Shown here: positions 21,001-31,965 of the stretch, in pieces
Layout of the letters: each line of letters starts with the position of its first letter
How positions within the stretch are numbered: position 1 is the first letter of the stretch
Origin: Cordylochernes scorpioides
Lineage: Eukaryota; Arthropoda; Arachnida; Pseudoscorpiones; Chernetidae
Assembly (NCBI GenBank): GCA_030710605.1
Contig: CP092863.1
Coordinates: 116,812,680 to 116,876,679, forward strand
DNA: 64,000 nucleotides
Direction: 5' to 3'
The notes under the pieces: model-generated
The model's input: only the letters and a program-made list of their open reading frames with translations
The model's database searches: none
Told to the model about the DNA's origin: nothing
Position numbers and translations under genes: made by a program

Positions 21001-21374
21001 AGAATAAGCACGAATCCGCTCTTGGAACCGGGAATTTGATAGAAATGGTTTTTGGAACTTATGACTTTTTGGCCAATGTAAAATGGCTACAATATGAGGA
21101 ATGGCCGGATATTATTTCTAAGAAGATATAAAACTAACAGCGACGAGAGATATTCGTATTACAGCCTGTTGAAGGATGTCATTGTCAGAAAGCTTGCCAA
21201 GCTCGTATCTGTTCTATAAAGAAACTCGTCGCTTTCACCTTTGGTCTCTTCTTCTAAAATGGCTAGTTCAGAATTAAGCAACACACACAGCAATAGTAAA
21301 CGTTTATCAAATTGTAACCATTTTTAAAATTGATTTATACTACTCTGATCAAAAGGTTTCGACACTTAGCTCAT

Positions 21375-21740
21375 AAAAAATGAAAGGATTTAAAAGCATG
21401 AATGTTTCTTCTATACATAATACAAACTCCTACTGCCCTTACTGCGATGAAAAAATATATTGGGATGGCTTGGCTCATCAGTGGTGAACCCTCCCAGCGG
21501 TTTCGCCAATTTAATCCACCAGACCGCTTCTCAGAGCTCTAATACTGTATTGGACGATTTTGCTATATACGCAGCACTGAAGGATGGAATCTCAGAAATG
21601 GTTTTCAAGAAAACTGATGAGCCAAGCCATCCCAATATATTTTTTCATCGCAGTAAGGGCAGTAGAAGTTTGTATTATGCATAGAAGAAACATTCGTGCT
21701 TTTAAATCCTTTCATTTTATATGTATAGATGGCGCGTTAT
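21375..21740. mobile_element. Fold-back family FB, copy 3, nested in mariner 2
   Basis: Two arms face each other. AAAGGATTTAAAAGCATGAA and TACTGCCCTTACTGCGATG are at the left; CATCGCAGTAAGGGCAGTAG and GTGCTTTTAAATCCTTTCA are at the right, ending ATAGATGGCGCGTTATTA. The left outer end is truncated. It lies between the mariner's left end and its stop codon, so it is younger than the mariner. Confidence 0.8.
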
Positions 21741-21775
21741 TACTTTTCTTATAAGTTTAAAAAAAAAAACATTAT

Positions 21776-22839
21776 TATTCTACCAAATTCAAATTGTCCC
21801 CTTCAAAGTAGTCCCCATTGGTCGCGATGCACTTCAGCCACCTTTTTTCCAGTCGGCAAAACACCTCTGGTAGTCTGTTTTCGGGATCGCCTTCATGGCC
21901 TTCTTCGATTCCACTTTGATCTCTTCTATGCTCTGAAATTTCCGGCCCTTTAACTTTTTTTTTAGCTTTCCAAAGAGGAAGAAGACGCAGGGGGCCAAAT
22001 CGGGACTGTAGGGGGATTGGGGGAACACAGAGGTTGAGTGGTCCTGCAGGAACTTCGAGATTTTGAGGGCTGTGTGCGCCGGCGCGTTATCGTGGTGGAG
22101 GATCCACGACTTGCTCCTCCACAGCTCCGGCCGTTTCTGCCTGATCGCTTCCTTCAATCGCCTCAAAACTCCCAGGTAGGAGTCAGCAGTTATTGTAGAG
22201 CCTTGTTGTTCAAATTCATGATGAATGATACCCTGGTAGTCGAAGAACACCGTCAACATGACCTTGACTTTGCTGGGAGACTTCCTCGCTTTCTTTGGTC
22301 TCGGCTCATTTTTGAAGCGCCATCCGATGCCTGTTGGGTAGTTTCCGAATCAAAGCCGTAAATCCATATTTCGTCTCCAGTAATGACCCTCTTCAGCAAT
22401 TCGGGGTCGTCGGTTGTCGCTTCGAGATTGAGACTGGCCGTTTCTTTCCGGGCGTTCTTTTGATCAAAAGTCAAATCTTTGGGAACGAGAACGCGGCGTT
22501 GAGTCTTCTCACTCCCAAAATGGCATTCATTATCGATTGAGTCGACCCGAATGATATCCCTGCTTCTTCGGCGACCTCCCTGACAGTTATTCGTCGGTCT
22601 TAAAGCACCAGTTCCAACACTTTGTCCACTTTTTAAGGCGTGGTTGATGTGGACGGTCTCCCGGAACGCTCGTTGTCGGCGGTCTCTTCCCGACCCTCCT
22701 TGAAGCGCTTGTACCACTCGAAAACTCGTCTTCGGCTCATGACGGCACCCCCGTAGGCTGTTTGCAACATCCAAAAAATTTCGGCACCCTTGAATCCGTT
22801 TTTCACACAGAACTTGATGCAAATTCGTTGATCCTCCAT
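21776..22839 (-). pseudogene. Mariner transposase, third catalytic Asp replaced by Val
   Basis: The start is MEDQRICIKFCVKN at 22839, followed by the helix-turn-helix region (RRRVFEWYKRFKEGREE, then a TVREVAEEAGISFGS segment in another frame). The catalytic centre shows ITGDEIWIYGFD near 22385 and LHHDNAPAHTA near 22085. Then comes SPDLAPCVFFLFGKL near 21990: with 34 residues between, the position of the third Asp is Val (GTC instead of GAC). At least three frameshifts (near 22620, 22500 and 22290) and one near the C-terminus break the frame. The enzyme would be dead twice over. Confidence 0.8.
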
Positions 22840-23349
22840 TTCGATGACTAACGGTCGAAATTCGGTCGAAGCACGGAAAAATGGCTTCACTTCGAACAGC
22901 CGCTGCTCGCGCTGTTGTGGCGCGGGATTTTTGAAAATTGGCAGGTCTCCAAGCCAAGGGCGACGCTTACGTTTGACACAAACCGGGAGAAAATATATTG
23001 AGTTTTCAGGATTTTATGAGCAAAGTGTCGAAACTTTTTGATCAGAGTAGTATATTATGGTTATTTTTATCGACTTTTTAACAGCAACATTAAGGGAAAT
23101 TTACAAAAAAAAAAAAAAAAAAAAAACACCTCCGAACTGATTCCCGATTTATCGGGGTGATAGAGGTTTTTGTTTCCACAACCACGGTATATCTGAAAAT
23201 GTATAAATTCTTCTCAATTAATCTTTTTTTAGGCGGCTACTACAAGTCTCTTATACAATGGATAATTTTAAAAAATCATTGATCTATGTCAATAAAACCA
23301 AACTTTAGGGTGAAAATTAATGAATAGGATAAGGCTTAGATGATCCAGT

Positions 23350-23570
23350 TACACTCATGGACAAAATTAAGGAAGTTGTACCTTTTACCATGTATATCGG
23401 GATTTAGACAATAACTTAGAAAGATATTTGATACAGTCATCTTCATTGAAGATATACGAGATAACCAAGTGTAAACAGCCTCTGTTTCTAAAAAAAAAAA
23501 AAAAAAAAACAGACGACCGGGGAAATTAAATACTTTCCACTTTCTTAAGTTTTGTTCATGAGTGAAAATC
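23350..23570 (+). mobile_element. M1 MITE, single full-length copy
   Basis: TACACTCATGGACAAAATTAAGG at the left is mirrored by CTTAAGTTTTGTTCATGAGTG at 23544-23564, about 215 bp apart. The body has GAAGATATACGAGATAACCA, a poly(A) run and AGACGACCGG. This is the simplest, non-tandem form of the family. Confidence 0.75.
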
Positions 23571-23689
23571 TTGCGAACTTTTTTTTTTTGTCAAGGTAGA
23601 ATGATCATTTTTGAATTATTAAGTTCAGAAATAATCAAAATTTTCAAAAAAAGATATATAAGCAAAAATTGTTGTCTTTTATTTGTAGT

Positions 23690-24000
23690 CAGTTCAACGA
23701 ATTCTTTCACATAGCTCACACGAGGCTTAGTCAAGGTTTCTAGATTTGTTTTGGATTAGAGGGTCGTAAAGATAAAATAGTATTTTTGGCTTGAAAACTC
23801 GCCTAGCTTTATCGAACTAAAGAAAGCAACGAATAAGTTATCATCGAGGAACAAAATCCTGAAACGAAAAGTTTCTTGTGCATTTTTTTTTCTTATTTAG
23901 CCGAGTTTTCTAGAATCTCTATCCTTCTACCGGGAGTAAGTTTTCACTCTTGTAGATCAGAAATGCTTGTCTAAATAAAAAAACCTTAACACAATGCAAT
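23690..24000. repeat. Inverted partner of 24500-24695
   Basis: TTTTTGGCTTGAAAACTCGC, TAGCTTTATCGA and GAGGGTCGTAAA at about 23755-23830 recur in reverse complement at about 24618-24690, so FB copy 4 sits between two inverted segments. The rest of the stretch is unassigned. Confidence 0.55.
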
Positions 24001-24460
24001 AACGCGCCATCTATACATATAAAATGAAAGGATTTAAAAGCCCGAATATTTCTTATATACATAATACAAACTTCTACTGCCCTTACTGCGATGAAAAAAT
24101 ATTAAACGAAAAACATGGTGATGGAAGACGAGTTTATTTTATTGATGTATAGGTGCAAGCTTTCGGGTAAAAACCCTTCAACAGGCAAGCGCGACTTATA
24201 AGAACTATGGTACAAATGGTAGGAAGGAATATATATATATATAAATTCTTATAAGTCGCGCTTCATTGCTCGCCTGTTGAAGGGTTTTTACCCGAAAGCT
24301 TGCACCTATGCATCAATAAAATAAACTCGTCTTCCTTCACCATGTTTTTCGTTTAATTTCAAATCAGGAAGAATTCTTTATCTATATAAAAATATATATT
24401 GGGAGGGCTTGGCTCATCAGTGGTGAACCCTCCCAGCGGTTTCGCCAATTAACCTTAAAG
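24001..24460. mobile_element. Fold-back family FB, copy 4, split by a hairpin element
   Basis: The left end AACGCGCCATCTATACATAT (from 23999) and CTACTGCCCTTACTGCGATG stop at 24100. The FB core resumes after 24390 with ATATTGGGAGGGCTTGGCTC and GTGAACCCTCCCAGCGG. The gap is filled mainly by the hairpin at 24101-24357. The right half of the fold-back is missing. Confidence 0.7.
24101..24357. mobile_element. Hairpin element (family H2), ~105-bp arms
   Basis: ATTAAACGAAAAACATGGTG at the left and the complementary CACCATGTTTTTCGTTTAAT at the right close an almost perfect hairpin. The arms carry GCAAGCTTTCGGGTAAAAAC and its complement. The loop of about 40 bp holds a TA run. Confidence 0.85.
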
Positions 24461-24499
24461 AAACATTTCACCTCACGATATATTTCGATAATTATTTTT

Positions 24500-24697
24500 C
24501 ATGGCGTGCAGCACCTTGGTACCTTGCTACAGTGCGGTTTGTCTGCTTGCTACGTCCATTTTGGGCTCGAAAATCTTATACTTTGGTTAGTAGCTTGTAA
24601 AACCATATTCTCTTACTATCTATTTCGATAAAGCTGGGCGAATTTTCAAGCCAAAAATACTCTTTTTACGACCCTCTAATTCAATAAAAAAAACCTA
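24500..24697 (-). repeat. Dispersed repeat shared with 40340-40435
   Basis: GCACCTTGGTACCTTGCTAC, then TCGAAAATCTTATACTTTGG and GGTTAGTAGC, recur in reverse complement at 40340-40435. The 24618-24690 part is the inverted partner of 23755-23830. Confidence 0.6.
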
Positions 24698-24900
24698 GAC
24701 AATATAAACAATTTGATTGATTATTTTAATCAAATTTTACAAAGGTGGAAAAATAAAATAGTAAAAGGGCATATAAAGTGTGGGGGAATATATATATAGT
24801 TGTGTACAAATGTCTTCAGCAAGGAAGGCTTCCCCACCTTGAGAGAGTTCTCCTCCAGACAAGGAGGAATTAAAACCTAGAGAGCTATGTGGAGGAATTC
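24698..24900 (+). repeat. Repeat R, uninterrupted copy
   Basis: This copy has the same order as 15898-16540 but without the MITE, so it documents the empty insertion site in the GAATATATATATAGTTGTG context. Confidence 0.75.
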
Positions 24901-25371
24901 ATTAGACAATTTTCCAACTTAAGTTATAAGTTCTCGTGTTTTTCTCGGTAGGTGTTGAATCGGTCAGGTCAGGGCAACGACTGATGAAGCAAGCCCTGGC
25001 GCGACATTGAAGGCGACCCTGACTGCACTGATATGGACTTGTCACTAATGGACTCGTTGATTGAAACCTTCCTACAGGTGTCAAGGAACTCTATCAGCCA
25101 CAGTTAGCAGTCGACAAATAGAATGTTCAAGGATTCCGTTACCATATAAGTGAAACCATCAAAACACGAAAAAAGTTTATCCAAATGGATCTGAAAGGTC
25201 TTGTTCAATATATTTCTTTTTTAAATTCTATTTATACTCAACTGATATATTGTCAGGTAGAAAATCAGAAACTACAGAATGACAATTTTATTTATGTGTG
25301 TCAAGAACAAAATCAACATTTATAAGATAAGCAAAATAAATAAGCAATGAGTGAAGTTTCAAGAGTAGAAA
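24901..25371. other. Unassigned
   Basis: No recognised gene or repeat. Confidence 0.4.
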
Positions 25372-25378
25372 ATATAAA

Positions 25379-25643
25379 TACACCCATACCTCGCTTTGCG
25401 TCGGGGTTGCGTTCCAAAAAAAAAAAAAAACACAACGCAAAGTGAAAATAAAATTTTGATGGCATGGCGCAATCAAAAACAAAGGTGTTGCCATATTTTA
25501 GGAAAAAAAATTAAAGACTCGAATCCAAAACAACGCAACTTCGAAAATCTAACGACGAACAGTGAAAATCAGTAAAAATTAAGCAGCGACGCAACTTCGA
25601 AAAAAACGCAAAACGAAACGACGCAAAGCGAGGTATTGGTGTA
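25379..25643. mobile_element. 265-bp MITE with 7-bp target duplication
   Basis: Inverted ends TACACCCATACCTCGCTTTG at 25379 and the complement CAAAGCGAGGTATTGGTGTA at 25643 pair over about 25 bp with one mismatch. ATATAAA flanks both sides (25372-25378 and 25644-25650). The interior is A-rich with scattered CGCAA strings and no frame. The superfamily is not clear; a 7-bp duplication fits none of the commonest ones neatly. Confidence 0.75.
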
Positions 25644-25740
25644 ATATAAATATTAAAAATAATAATAATCTGTATATATAATAAATACCTTGTTACAATT
25701 AAATAAGTTAATGTGGTTAAAAAAATAAACAAAGAAAGCA

Positions 25741-26245
25741 TTAAAGCCTGAATGTTTCTTCAAGATATAACACAAATCTCTCTACTGTCCTTACTGCGTC
25801 GAAAAATATATGGGAAAAATATATCTGTAAAGAACAGTTTTCTTTTGAAAAATTACCATATTTACTATTTAGCAACTCTCCAGTAAGAGGACACTTCTCT
25901 GTTAAGGACACTTTGGCTCTGTAACTAGATGTTGTCCTTTACAGGGAGGTTGTTCTACTGTGTAAAATGTTACTAAATACAAAAGTGTTAACAAAAACAT
26001 TGATTTAAGAAATGAAAGCATTGAAACACGAATGTTTCTTTCACACGTAAAACAAACTTCTACTGTCCTTACTGTGATGATAAAATATTGGGAGAATTTG
26101 ACTCATCAGTGGTTAAACCTACTAGCGGTTTTGCCAATTATATTTACCAGACCGCTTTCTTTAGAGCTCTAATACTGTATTGGACGATTCTGCTTTATAT
26201 GCTACACTGAAGGGTGGAATCTTGGAAATGGTTTTTAAGTAAACT
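25741..26245 (+). mobile_element. Fold-back family FB, copy 5 (with a fragment)
   Basis: An isolated left-arm fragment (GAATGTTTCTTCAAG...CTACTGTCCTTACTGCG) lies at 25741-25815. A longer copy at 26010-26240 carries ACACGAATGTTTCTTTCACA, CTACTGTCCTTACTGTGATG, GCGGTTTTGCCAATTATATT and AGAGCTCTAATACTGTATTG. Both lack complete right arms. Confidence 0.65.
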
Positions 26246-27110
26246 ATGGACATAAGCTTTTAGGATGAGCTGATGAACTTTCAAATATAGTATGTAAATA
26301 GAAGTAACCTATGGATGTAACATGTTTTATACTTTCAAACATAGTATATAAATTGAAATAACCGATGGAAGTAACAGATGTTTTATACTTTCAAACATGT
26401 GTGCAAATTGAATTAACTGATATATGATAACAACGTATATTATATACTTTCAAGTATAATATGTAAATAGAAGTAACCGACTGCATACGCACTAAACAGA
26501 CATATGAGAAAGTGGAGACAAGAATAAATGGACGTAAACACCCAACAGTCCCAGATGAATGGAGTGAGCCATTGACGGTCAACGTTGCGTTGAATGTCTG
26601 GGTAATCCATTACCCACCAAACGCTATTGTTACCCCATCGTCTGCACATTTTACATAATGGGAGCGATTGACCTTTGACTGACTATCAGCACGGCGATTG
26701 ATTGGTTGGGTAACAGAGGGTTCGACCTACTTGTGGGGGAGGACAGGGTCGGGCTCAGTGCCTGCATTGTGTGGGATGTAAATACTGTGAGAGTGTTGCA
26801 TAGATATTTCCAGACTGTAGTCCAATGTCATTGGTTGGGACTTTCTTTTCGAAATATTTTATTTTCTTGGTTTGTTGCTGGGATTGGTCTGACCTTGCAG
26901 AGACATTGGCCGAGTATGCAAATATGTTGTTGCATATATCCCTGATGTCCTGCCGTTTTGAAAAATGGGTTTTTATAACAAATAATTACTGATAGAAAAA
27001 TGAGCCTTATTTTTAAAATTTTAAGTTTTGCATATACGATGACATCAAAACAGATTTAACTCAAGTTCTTGTGTGTATTTCTAGCTTTTTTTCTTTCATA
27101 AAAAATATAT
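26246..27110. other. Unassigned, with short internal repeats
   Basis: TACTTTCAAACATAGTATAT-like strings recur three or four times between 26280 and 26465 at about 60-bp spacing. Nothing else is recognised; the frame at 26706-26945 has no known motif. Confidence 0.4.
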
Positions 27111-27114
27111 TTTT

Positions 27115-27230
27115 TGACCAATTTATGGAATAATTAAAAGTCAACGATTAGTTGATATTTATTCCGACAGATGGCGCAAGACATAAGCAACTTTTAGTTT
27201 CACGATCAGGAGATTCCTTTTCCTTAATTT
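27115..27230 (+). repeat. Single arm of hairpin family H1
   Basis: AATAATTAAAAGTCAACGAT, AGTTGATATTTATTCCGA and CACGATCAGGAG match one arm of 10617-10853. It directly precedes the Tc1 insertion. Confidence 0.6.
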
Positions 27231-27235
27231 AGATA

Positions 27236-28654
27236 CACTGCGTGACATTGAAAATGGAACACCAAGAAATAGTGGCCAGAAAGTGATGAAACTCGGCAGA
27301 CAGAGAGAGACATGGACGAACAATAAGTGATCTTTATTTCAAAATGATAGTCATAATACAGAGCGAGAACAGGGTCGGCTTAGTAGCAAGTAGGACCACC
27401 GCGGACGGCGATGCACGCAGCAACACGTCTAGGTAGAGAGTCAATCAGAGTACGGATGGCGTCCTGAGGGATGGCTCTCCATTCCCCCTCAACCATTTGC
27501 CACAGTTCGTCTTCTGAACGCGGCTGTGGCAAGGCATGCAAACGGCGTCCAATGATGTCACAGACGTGCTCGATTGGTGAGAGATCAGGAGAGTACGGTG
27601 GCCAGGGAAGCATCTGTACATCTTGCAGAGCTTGTTGGCTAATGCGAGCAGTGTTCGGTCGGGCGTTATCCTGCTGATAAAGGGCATTGGGTACCCCCTG
27701 AAGGTAGGGGAGTGTCACCGGTCGCAGCACATCATCAACGTATCGTTGGGCCGTCATAGTGCCCTGAATACGAAGTAAAGGTGACCTGGAATCATACGCG
27801 ATTGCGCCCCAAACCATGATTCTACGTTGTCGCACGGTGGGGCGTTCCACAATTGCTGCCGGATTGGACCTTTCTCCACGTCGACGCCACACGCGTACAC
27901 GGCGACTATCACTGGACAAGCAGAAACGCGACTCATCATAGAACACGACCCTGTGCCATTCCGTCATCCACGTCGATCTAGCCCGGCACCATTCCAAACG
28001 TTGGCGCCTATTCGGTGGGGTCAATGGCAGTCTTCTTAGCGGACGGCATGAGCGCAAGCCATTAGCAACCAATCGACGGGAAATGGTTCTGGTCGAGATG
28101 GAATGATCTAGGGTGTCTTGCACATGTTGCAGGATGGCGGTACAAGTGGCTTGTGGGGCCGCCACTGCTTGTCGAAGGATACGCCGATCCACACGTGCTG
28201 ACGTCACTCTGGTTGCACCGGCATTCCTATAAATTGCCACATTTCCTTGTTACAACCATCTTCTCCACAGTCGTTGCACCGTGGACGCACCAAGGTGTGT
28301 ATCAGCTGCGATTTGACGTATGGACCAACCTGCCCTTTTCAGTCCGATCACCATGCCCCTCGTAAAAGCGTCTGTCTGCTTGAACTGCCTCCGTTTACGA
28401 TGACCTGGCATTCTCTGTTATTACACGTGTCTTTTGACACAAGAACAAAATTTCTACAATGATTTTCCTTGAAGAAATAACGACACGAATACTGTCCTTT
28501 CTGCAAGTTCCTTCCCTTATATCTTACTCCATGTGCGCACGAGAGCTGCGCATTTTACATCATTTGCATAACTCGGTTAGGCGCGTCTACCCTGAAATTT
28601 GCATAATTTTCTGGCCACTATTTCTTGGTGTTCCATTTTCAATGTCACGCAGTG
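27236..28654 (-). mobile_element. Tc1-like element, full length, 47-bp perfect TIRs
   Basis: The ends 27236-27282 and 28608-28654 are perfect inverted repeats over 47 bp, opening CACTGCGTGACATTGAAAAT. TA flanks both (27234-27235 and 28655-28656). It is 1419 bp with one nearly intact transposase. Perfect ends and a single stop codon suggest a young insertion. Confidence 0.95.
27380..28411 (-). pseudogene. Tc1 transposase, intact except one stop codon
   Basis: The frame starts MPGHRKRRQFKQTD at 28411, where ATG opens the helix-turn-helix part (GMVIGLKRAGWSIRQIA, then GASTVQRLWRRWL). Codon 54 is TAA (28252-28250). The next 289 codons are open to the stop ending at 27380, 343 residues in all counting the TAA position. 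The catalytic centre shows VVFYDESRFCL, LYQQDNARPNTA and YSPDLSPIEHV. I count 32 residues between the second Asp and the Glu, where 34 is usual for Tc1. An ATG three codons past the stop would give a 286-residue protein lacking the first DNA-binding helices. The enzyme would excise and insert the element at TA. Confidence 0.9.
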
Positions 28655-29044
28655 TACATAAATCTAACAGAATTTACCTACAAACTTGTTTTCTGCTTTC
28701 ATTTTAGTTCATGTCTACGTTGTGGTTTATGTACAATGCAGTATATTTAACCTTATCACGGCGACAAGTTTTACACCTTTTTAAAAATCTCTACCTACAG
28801 TCTACTTTTATCTTCGTCTTATGTGTACTTTGAGGAATATGTAAATATTGTGGTGCCTAAGGAATAAGGAGGTGACAACTGCTGCTGTCAATCAGTCCTA
28901 AGACTGGTCTGCCAATACTGCCTATGTCAAGATATTAGATCTATTGATATCTATACTCTTGGACAAAACTTAAGGAAGTGGAAATTCTTTGAAGTGTTCT
29001 TCTTCTTCTGAGGATGCTAACAAAATAGCATCTATAAAACATGC
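28655..29044. other. Unassigned, with one M1 end
   Basis: An isolated M1 terminus (CTCTTGGACAAAACTTAAGG) lies at about 28957-28977. The rest is not recognised. Confidence 0.45.
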
Positions 29045-29620
29045 GACTCCCAGAATATGTCCAAATAATTTATCCATTATTGATGGGAAATGTTCAGGTG
29101 CACTTGAGAGTCTAAAAGGAATTCTTCGATATCGATATAGACCTTATGTGTGTTGATAGTGAGATAATGTTGACACGATTTATCCACTTGTAATTGTAAA
29201 TAAGAACTGCATAGGTCTAATTTTGTGAAAAATGACTTCCCTAATAGCATAGTGAAAATGTCTTCTTGAGTCGGCAATGGATAAATGGTGGAATCTGAAA
29301 ATTTGTTAAGGGTCACTTTAAAGTCACAGCAAATTCTGATGTCCTTAATTTTCTTTGGCACCACTACTACTGGCGTAGCCCAAGAGCTACTTGTAACTGG
29401 ATAAATAAAGCCCAGTTCTTCTAATCTCTCCAATTCTTGCTCGACTATTGTTCTTATGGCAAAGGACACTGGTCTTTACTTACAAAAACTGGTGTAATAG
29501 AATTATCTATGTTTAATTTGAATGTGTAGGTATTAATTGGAACATTGGCTGAACCAAATATTTCTTCATATCTTGAGAGAAATTTTTCTAAAAAATTGTT
29601 GAGTTGCTTATTGTTTGGTT
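29045..29620 (-). pseudogene. Gypsy-type LTR retrotransposon pol fragment
   Basis: Read leftward from 29620: a linker (FLEKFLSRYEEIFGSANVPI), then the start of the reverse transcriptase (IVEQELERLEELGFIYPV, SSWATPVVVVPKK, IRICCDFKVTLN, YPLPTQEDIF and FTKLDLCSSYLQLQVD). A frameshift near 29120 is followed by a SAPEHFP segment and FIDAIL, where the YxDD box of an active RT would be. The second Asp is Ala, so the fragment is catalytically dead. No LTR, integrase or gag was found nearby. The family resembles Ty3/gypsy retrotransposons of arthropods. Confidence 0.8.
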
Positions 29621-29878
29621 AATTTATAATTTATCCAATGAGCCAAGCTCTCCCACATTCGTGCTTTGCTGTTTTATATCTTAAATATGGATTGATCGTT
29701 ATTGCCTTATGTTTAATGAATTATATTATATTTTTTTTCGGTTTATTTATACAGGTGTTACATTTGAGAACAGTTAGCGAATCACCTTGTCTTGGCTATA
29801 ATGTATTATTATGCTGAACGTTTCCATAAATGCAAATTTCTATATCGGTGGGTCAATGGTCAAAATGAATATATATAT

Positions 29879-30239
29879 GTTATAAATAAAAATGAGAGAG
29901 ATTTCTGTTGTTTTTTGATCATGTTGAGGATTATGGTAATGTAATGCAGTCGTGGTTAAATCTTGAAAGTATGATAATAAAAATAATTTTGATCAGTAAT
30001 TTAATTGAACTAAAGGAATATATAAAAGAACATAATTTGATAAAAGTACTGTCTGGCTTAAGGCGTGTAGAATTAGGAAAAAAAAGATTATTTACATAAT
30101 GTACAAAAGTTTTGAGCCGGCCATCGGGAAACAACAACAATGAATTTTTATAGGGTAAGCGTGACCTCTGGCGGTCGATTTAACAGATTATTTGTATCTA
30201 TGAAATATAATTTTAAATATAATAATATTTTAATATAAC
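29879..30239. mobile_element. MITE family T, second copy (361 bp)
   Basis: It starts GTTATAAATAAAAATG and ends TTTTAATATAAC between ATATATAT and ATATATAA. About 85% similar by eye to 16013-16396. Confidence 0.75.
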
Positions 30240-30689
30240 ATATATATAAAATTATAGAAGATATAGCAGTTTCTCCTTGCGGCATCTATAATGTGGGCTC
30301 TTCGTTGTTAAGAAAAACCTCCTCTCAACTGCGCATAATTGTCTCTTTGTTTTACATGTCAAATTATTTTAGAACCTTTTGTTACCTGAAAAAGGTTTTG
30401 TATTTGAATTTTTTATCAAACTTATCTCCCACGTCATTGGACGAATGTAGCCATGTTTGTACATAAAAGGAGTTCAAAGGTGATGAGAAGGACCTTTCCC
30501 TGAGATCTGTGTGAAGACGCTTTAAACGCGTTATCTGTGTTTTTGGTTCGTGTCTGGTGATCTCCTCGCATACCTCCGCGCTCCCATTAAACTGAAATAA
30601 TAATAATAATAATAAAAAAAAAATAAGTGAGGGGTTTGGTAGATTTATCATGCCTTTTGACTTCATACCTTTTACTTTTGTGTGTGTCC
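30240..30689. other. Unassigned
   Basis: An (AAT)n tract lies at about 30597-30625. No gene is recognised. Confidence 0.4.
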
Positions 30690-30699
30690 GTGTGTTTGT

Positions 30700-31965
30700 T
30701 CACACTTGGTTATCTCGTGTGTCTTCAATAAAGGTCCTTGTAATATCTTACATAGTTATTGTCTGGATTCCGGTATACATTTTAAAAGGCACAACTTCTT
30801 TAAATTTTGTCTCCATGAGTATATCTTTCAGAGTTATTTTCTGGATCCCGATATACATGCTAAAAGGTACAACTTCCTTAAGTTTTATCCATGAGTATAT
30901 CTTTCAGAGTTATTGTCTGGATCCCGATATACATGCTAAAAGGTACAACTTCCTTTGTCTATCAGTGTATCTTTCAGAGTTATTGTCTGGATCCCGATAT
31001 ATATGCTAAAAGGTACAACTTCCTTTGTCTATGAGTGTATCTTTCAGAGTTATTGTCTCAATCCCGATATACATGCTAAAAGGTACAACTTCCTTAAGTT
31101 TTGTCCATGAGTGTATCTTTCAGAGTTATTGTCTGAATCCCGATATACATGCTGAAATGTACAACTTCCTTAAGTTTTATCCATGAGTATATCTTTCAGA
31201 GTTATTGTCTGGATCCCGATATACATGCTAAAAGGTACAACTTTCTTTGTCTATCAGTGTATCTTTCAGAGTTATTGTCTGGATCCCGATATATATGCTA
31301 AAAGGTACAACTTCCTTTGTCTATGAGTGTATCTTTCAGAGTTATTGTCTCAATCCCGATATACATGCTAAAAGGTACAACTTCCTTAAGTTTTGTCCAT
31401 GAGTGTATCTTCAAGAGTTATTGTCTGAATCCCGATATACATGCTAAAATGTACAACTTCCTTAAGTTTTGTCCATGAGTATATCTTCAGAGTTATTGTC
31501 TTAATCCCGATATACATGCTAAAAGGTACAACTTCCTTAAGTTTTGTCCATGAGTGTATCTTTCAGAGTTATTATCTCAATCCCGATATACATGGTATAA
31601 GGTACAACTTCCTTAAGTTTTGTCCATGAATGTATCTTTCAGAGTTATTGTCTGAATCCCTATATACATGCTAAAAGGTACAACTTCCTTTGTCCATGAG
31701 TGTATCTTTCAGAGTTATTGTCTCAATCCCGATATACATGCTAAAAGGTAAAACTTCCTTAAGTTTTGTCTCCGTGTATCTTTCAGAGCTATTCTCTGAA
31801 TCCTGATATACATGCTAAAAGATACAACTTCCTTAAGTTTGTCCATGAGTGTATATTGGTTATCTCGTGTGTCTTCCATAAAGATCACTGTAATATCTTT
31901 CAGAGTTATTGTCTCAATCCCGATATACATGCTGTAAGGTACAACCTCCTTTGTCCATGAGTGAG
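30700..31965 (-). repeat. M1-derived tandem array, ~76-bp units
   Basis: About 16 minus-strand units of the M1 5' end, each with TCTTTCAGAGTTATTGTCT, CCCGATATACATGCTAAAAG and CTTAAGTTTTGTCCATGAGT. Units vary: several lack part of the terminal string and read CTTCCTTTGTCTATGAGTG. One near the right end (31850-31935) is the longer 118-bp type. Short hydrophobic frames here come from the repeat. Confidence 0.85.

Larger units (their letters stand above)
21340..23050 (-). mobile_element. Mariner element 2, carrying a nested fold-back
   Basis: Inverted ends CTACTCTGATCAAAA at 21340 and TTTTTGATCAGAGTAG at 23050 (the right has one extra T in the run) continue into TTTCGACAC/GTGTCGAAA. Both are flanked by TA (21338-21339 and 23051-23052). 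The 1711 bp is longer than a mariner because an FB element occupies about 21375-21740. The transposase frame is on the minus strand. Confidence 0.85.

Noticed and set aside
27471..28039. Plus-strand frames within the Tc1 element
   Set aside because: Antisense shadows of the transposase.
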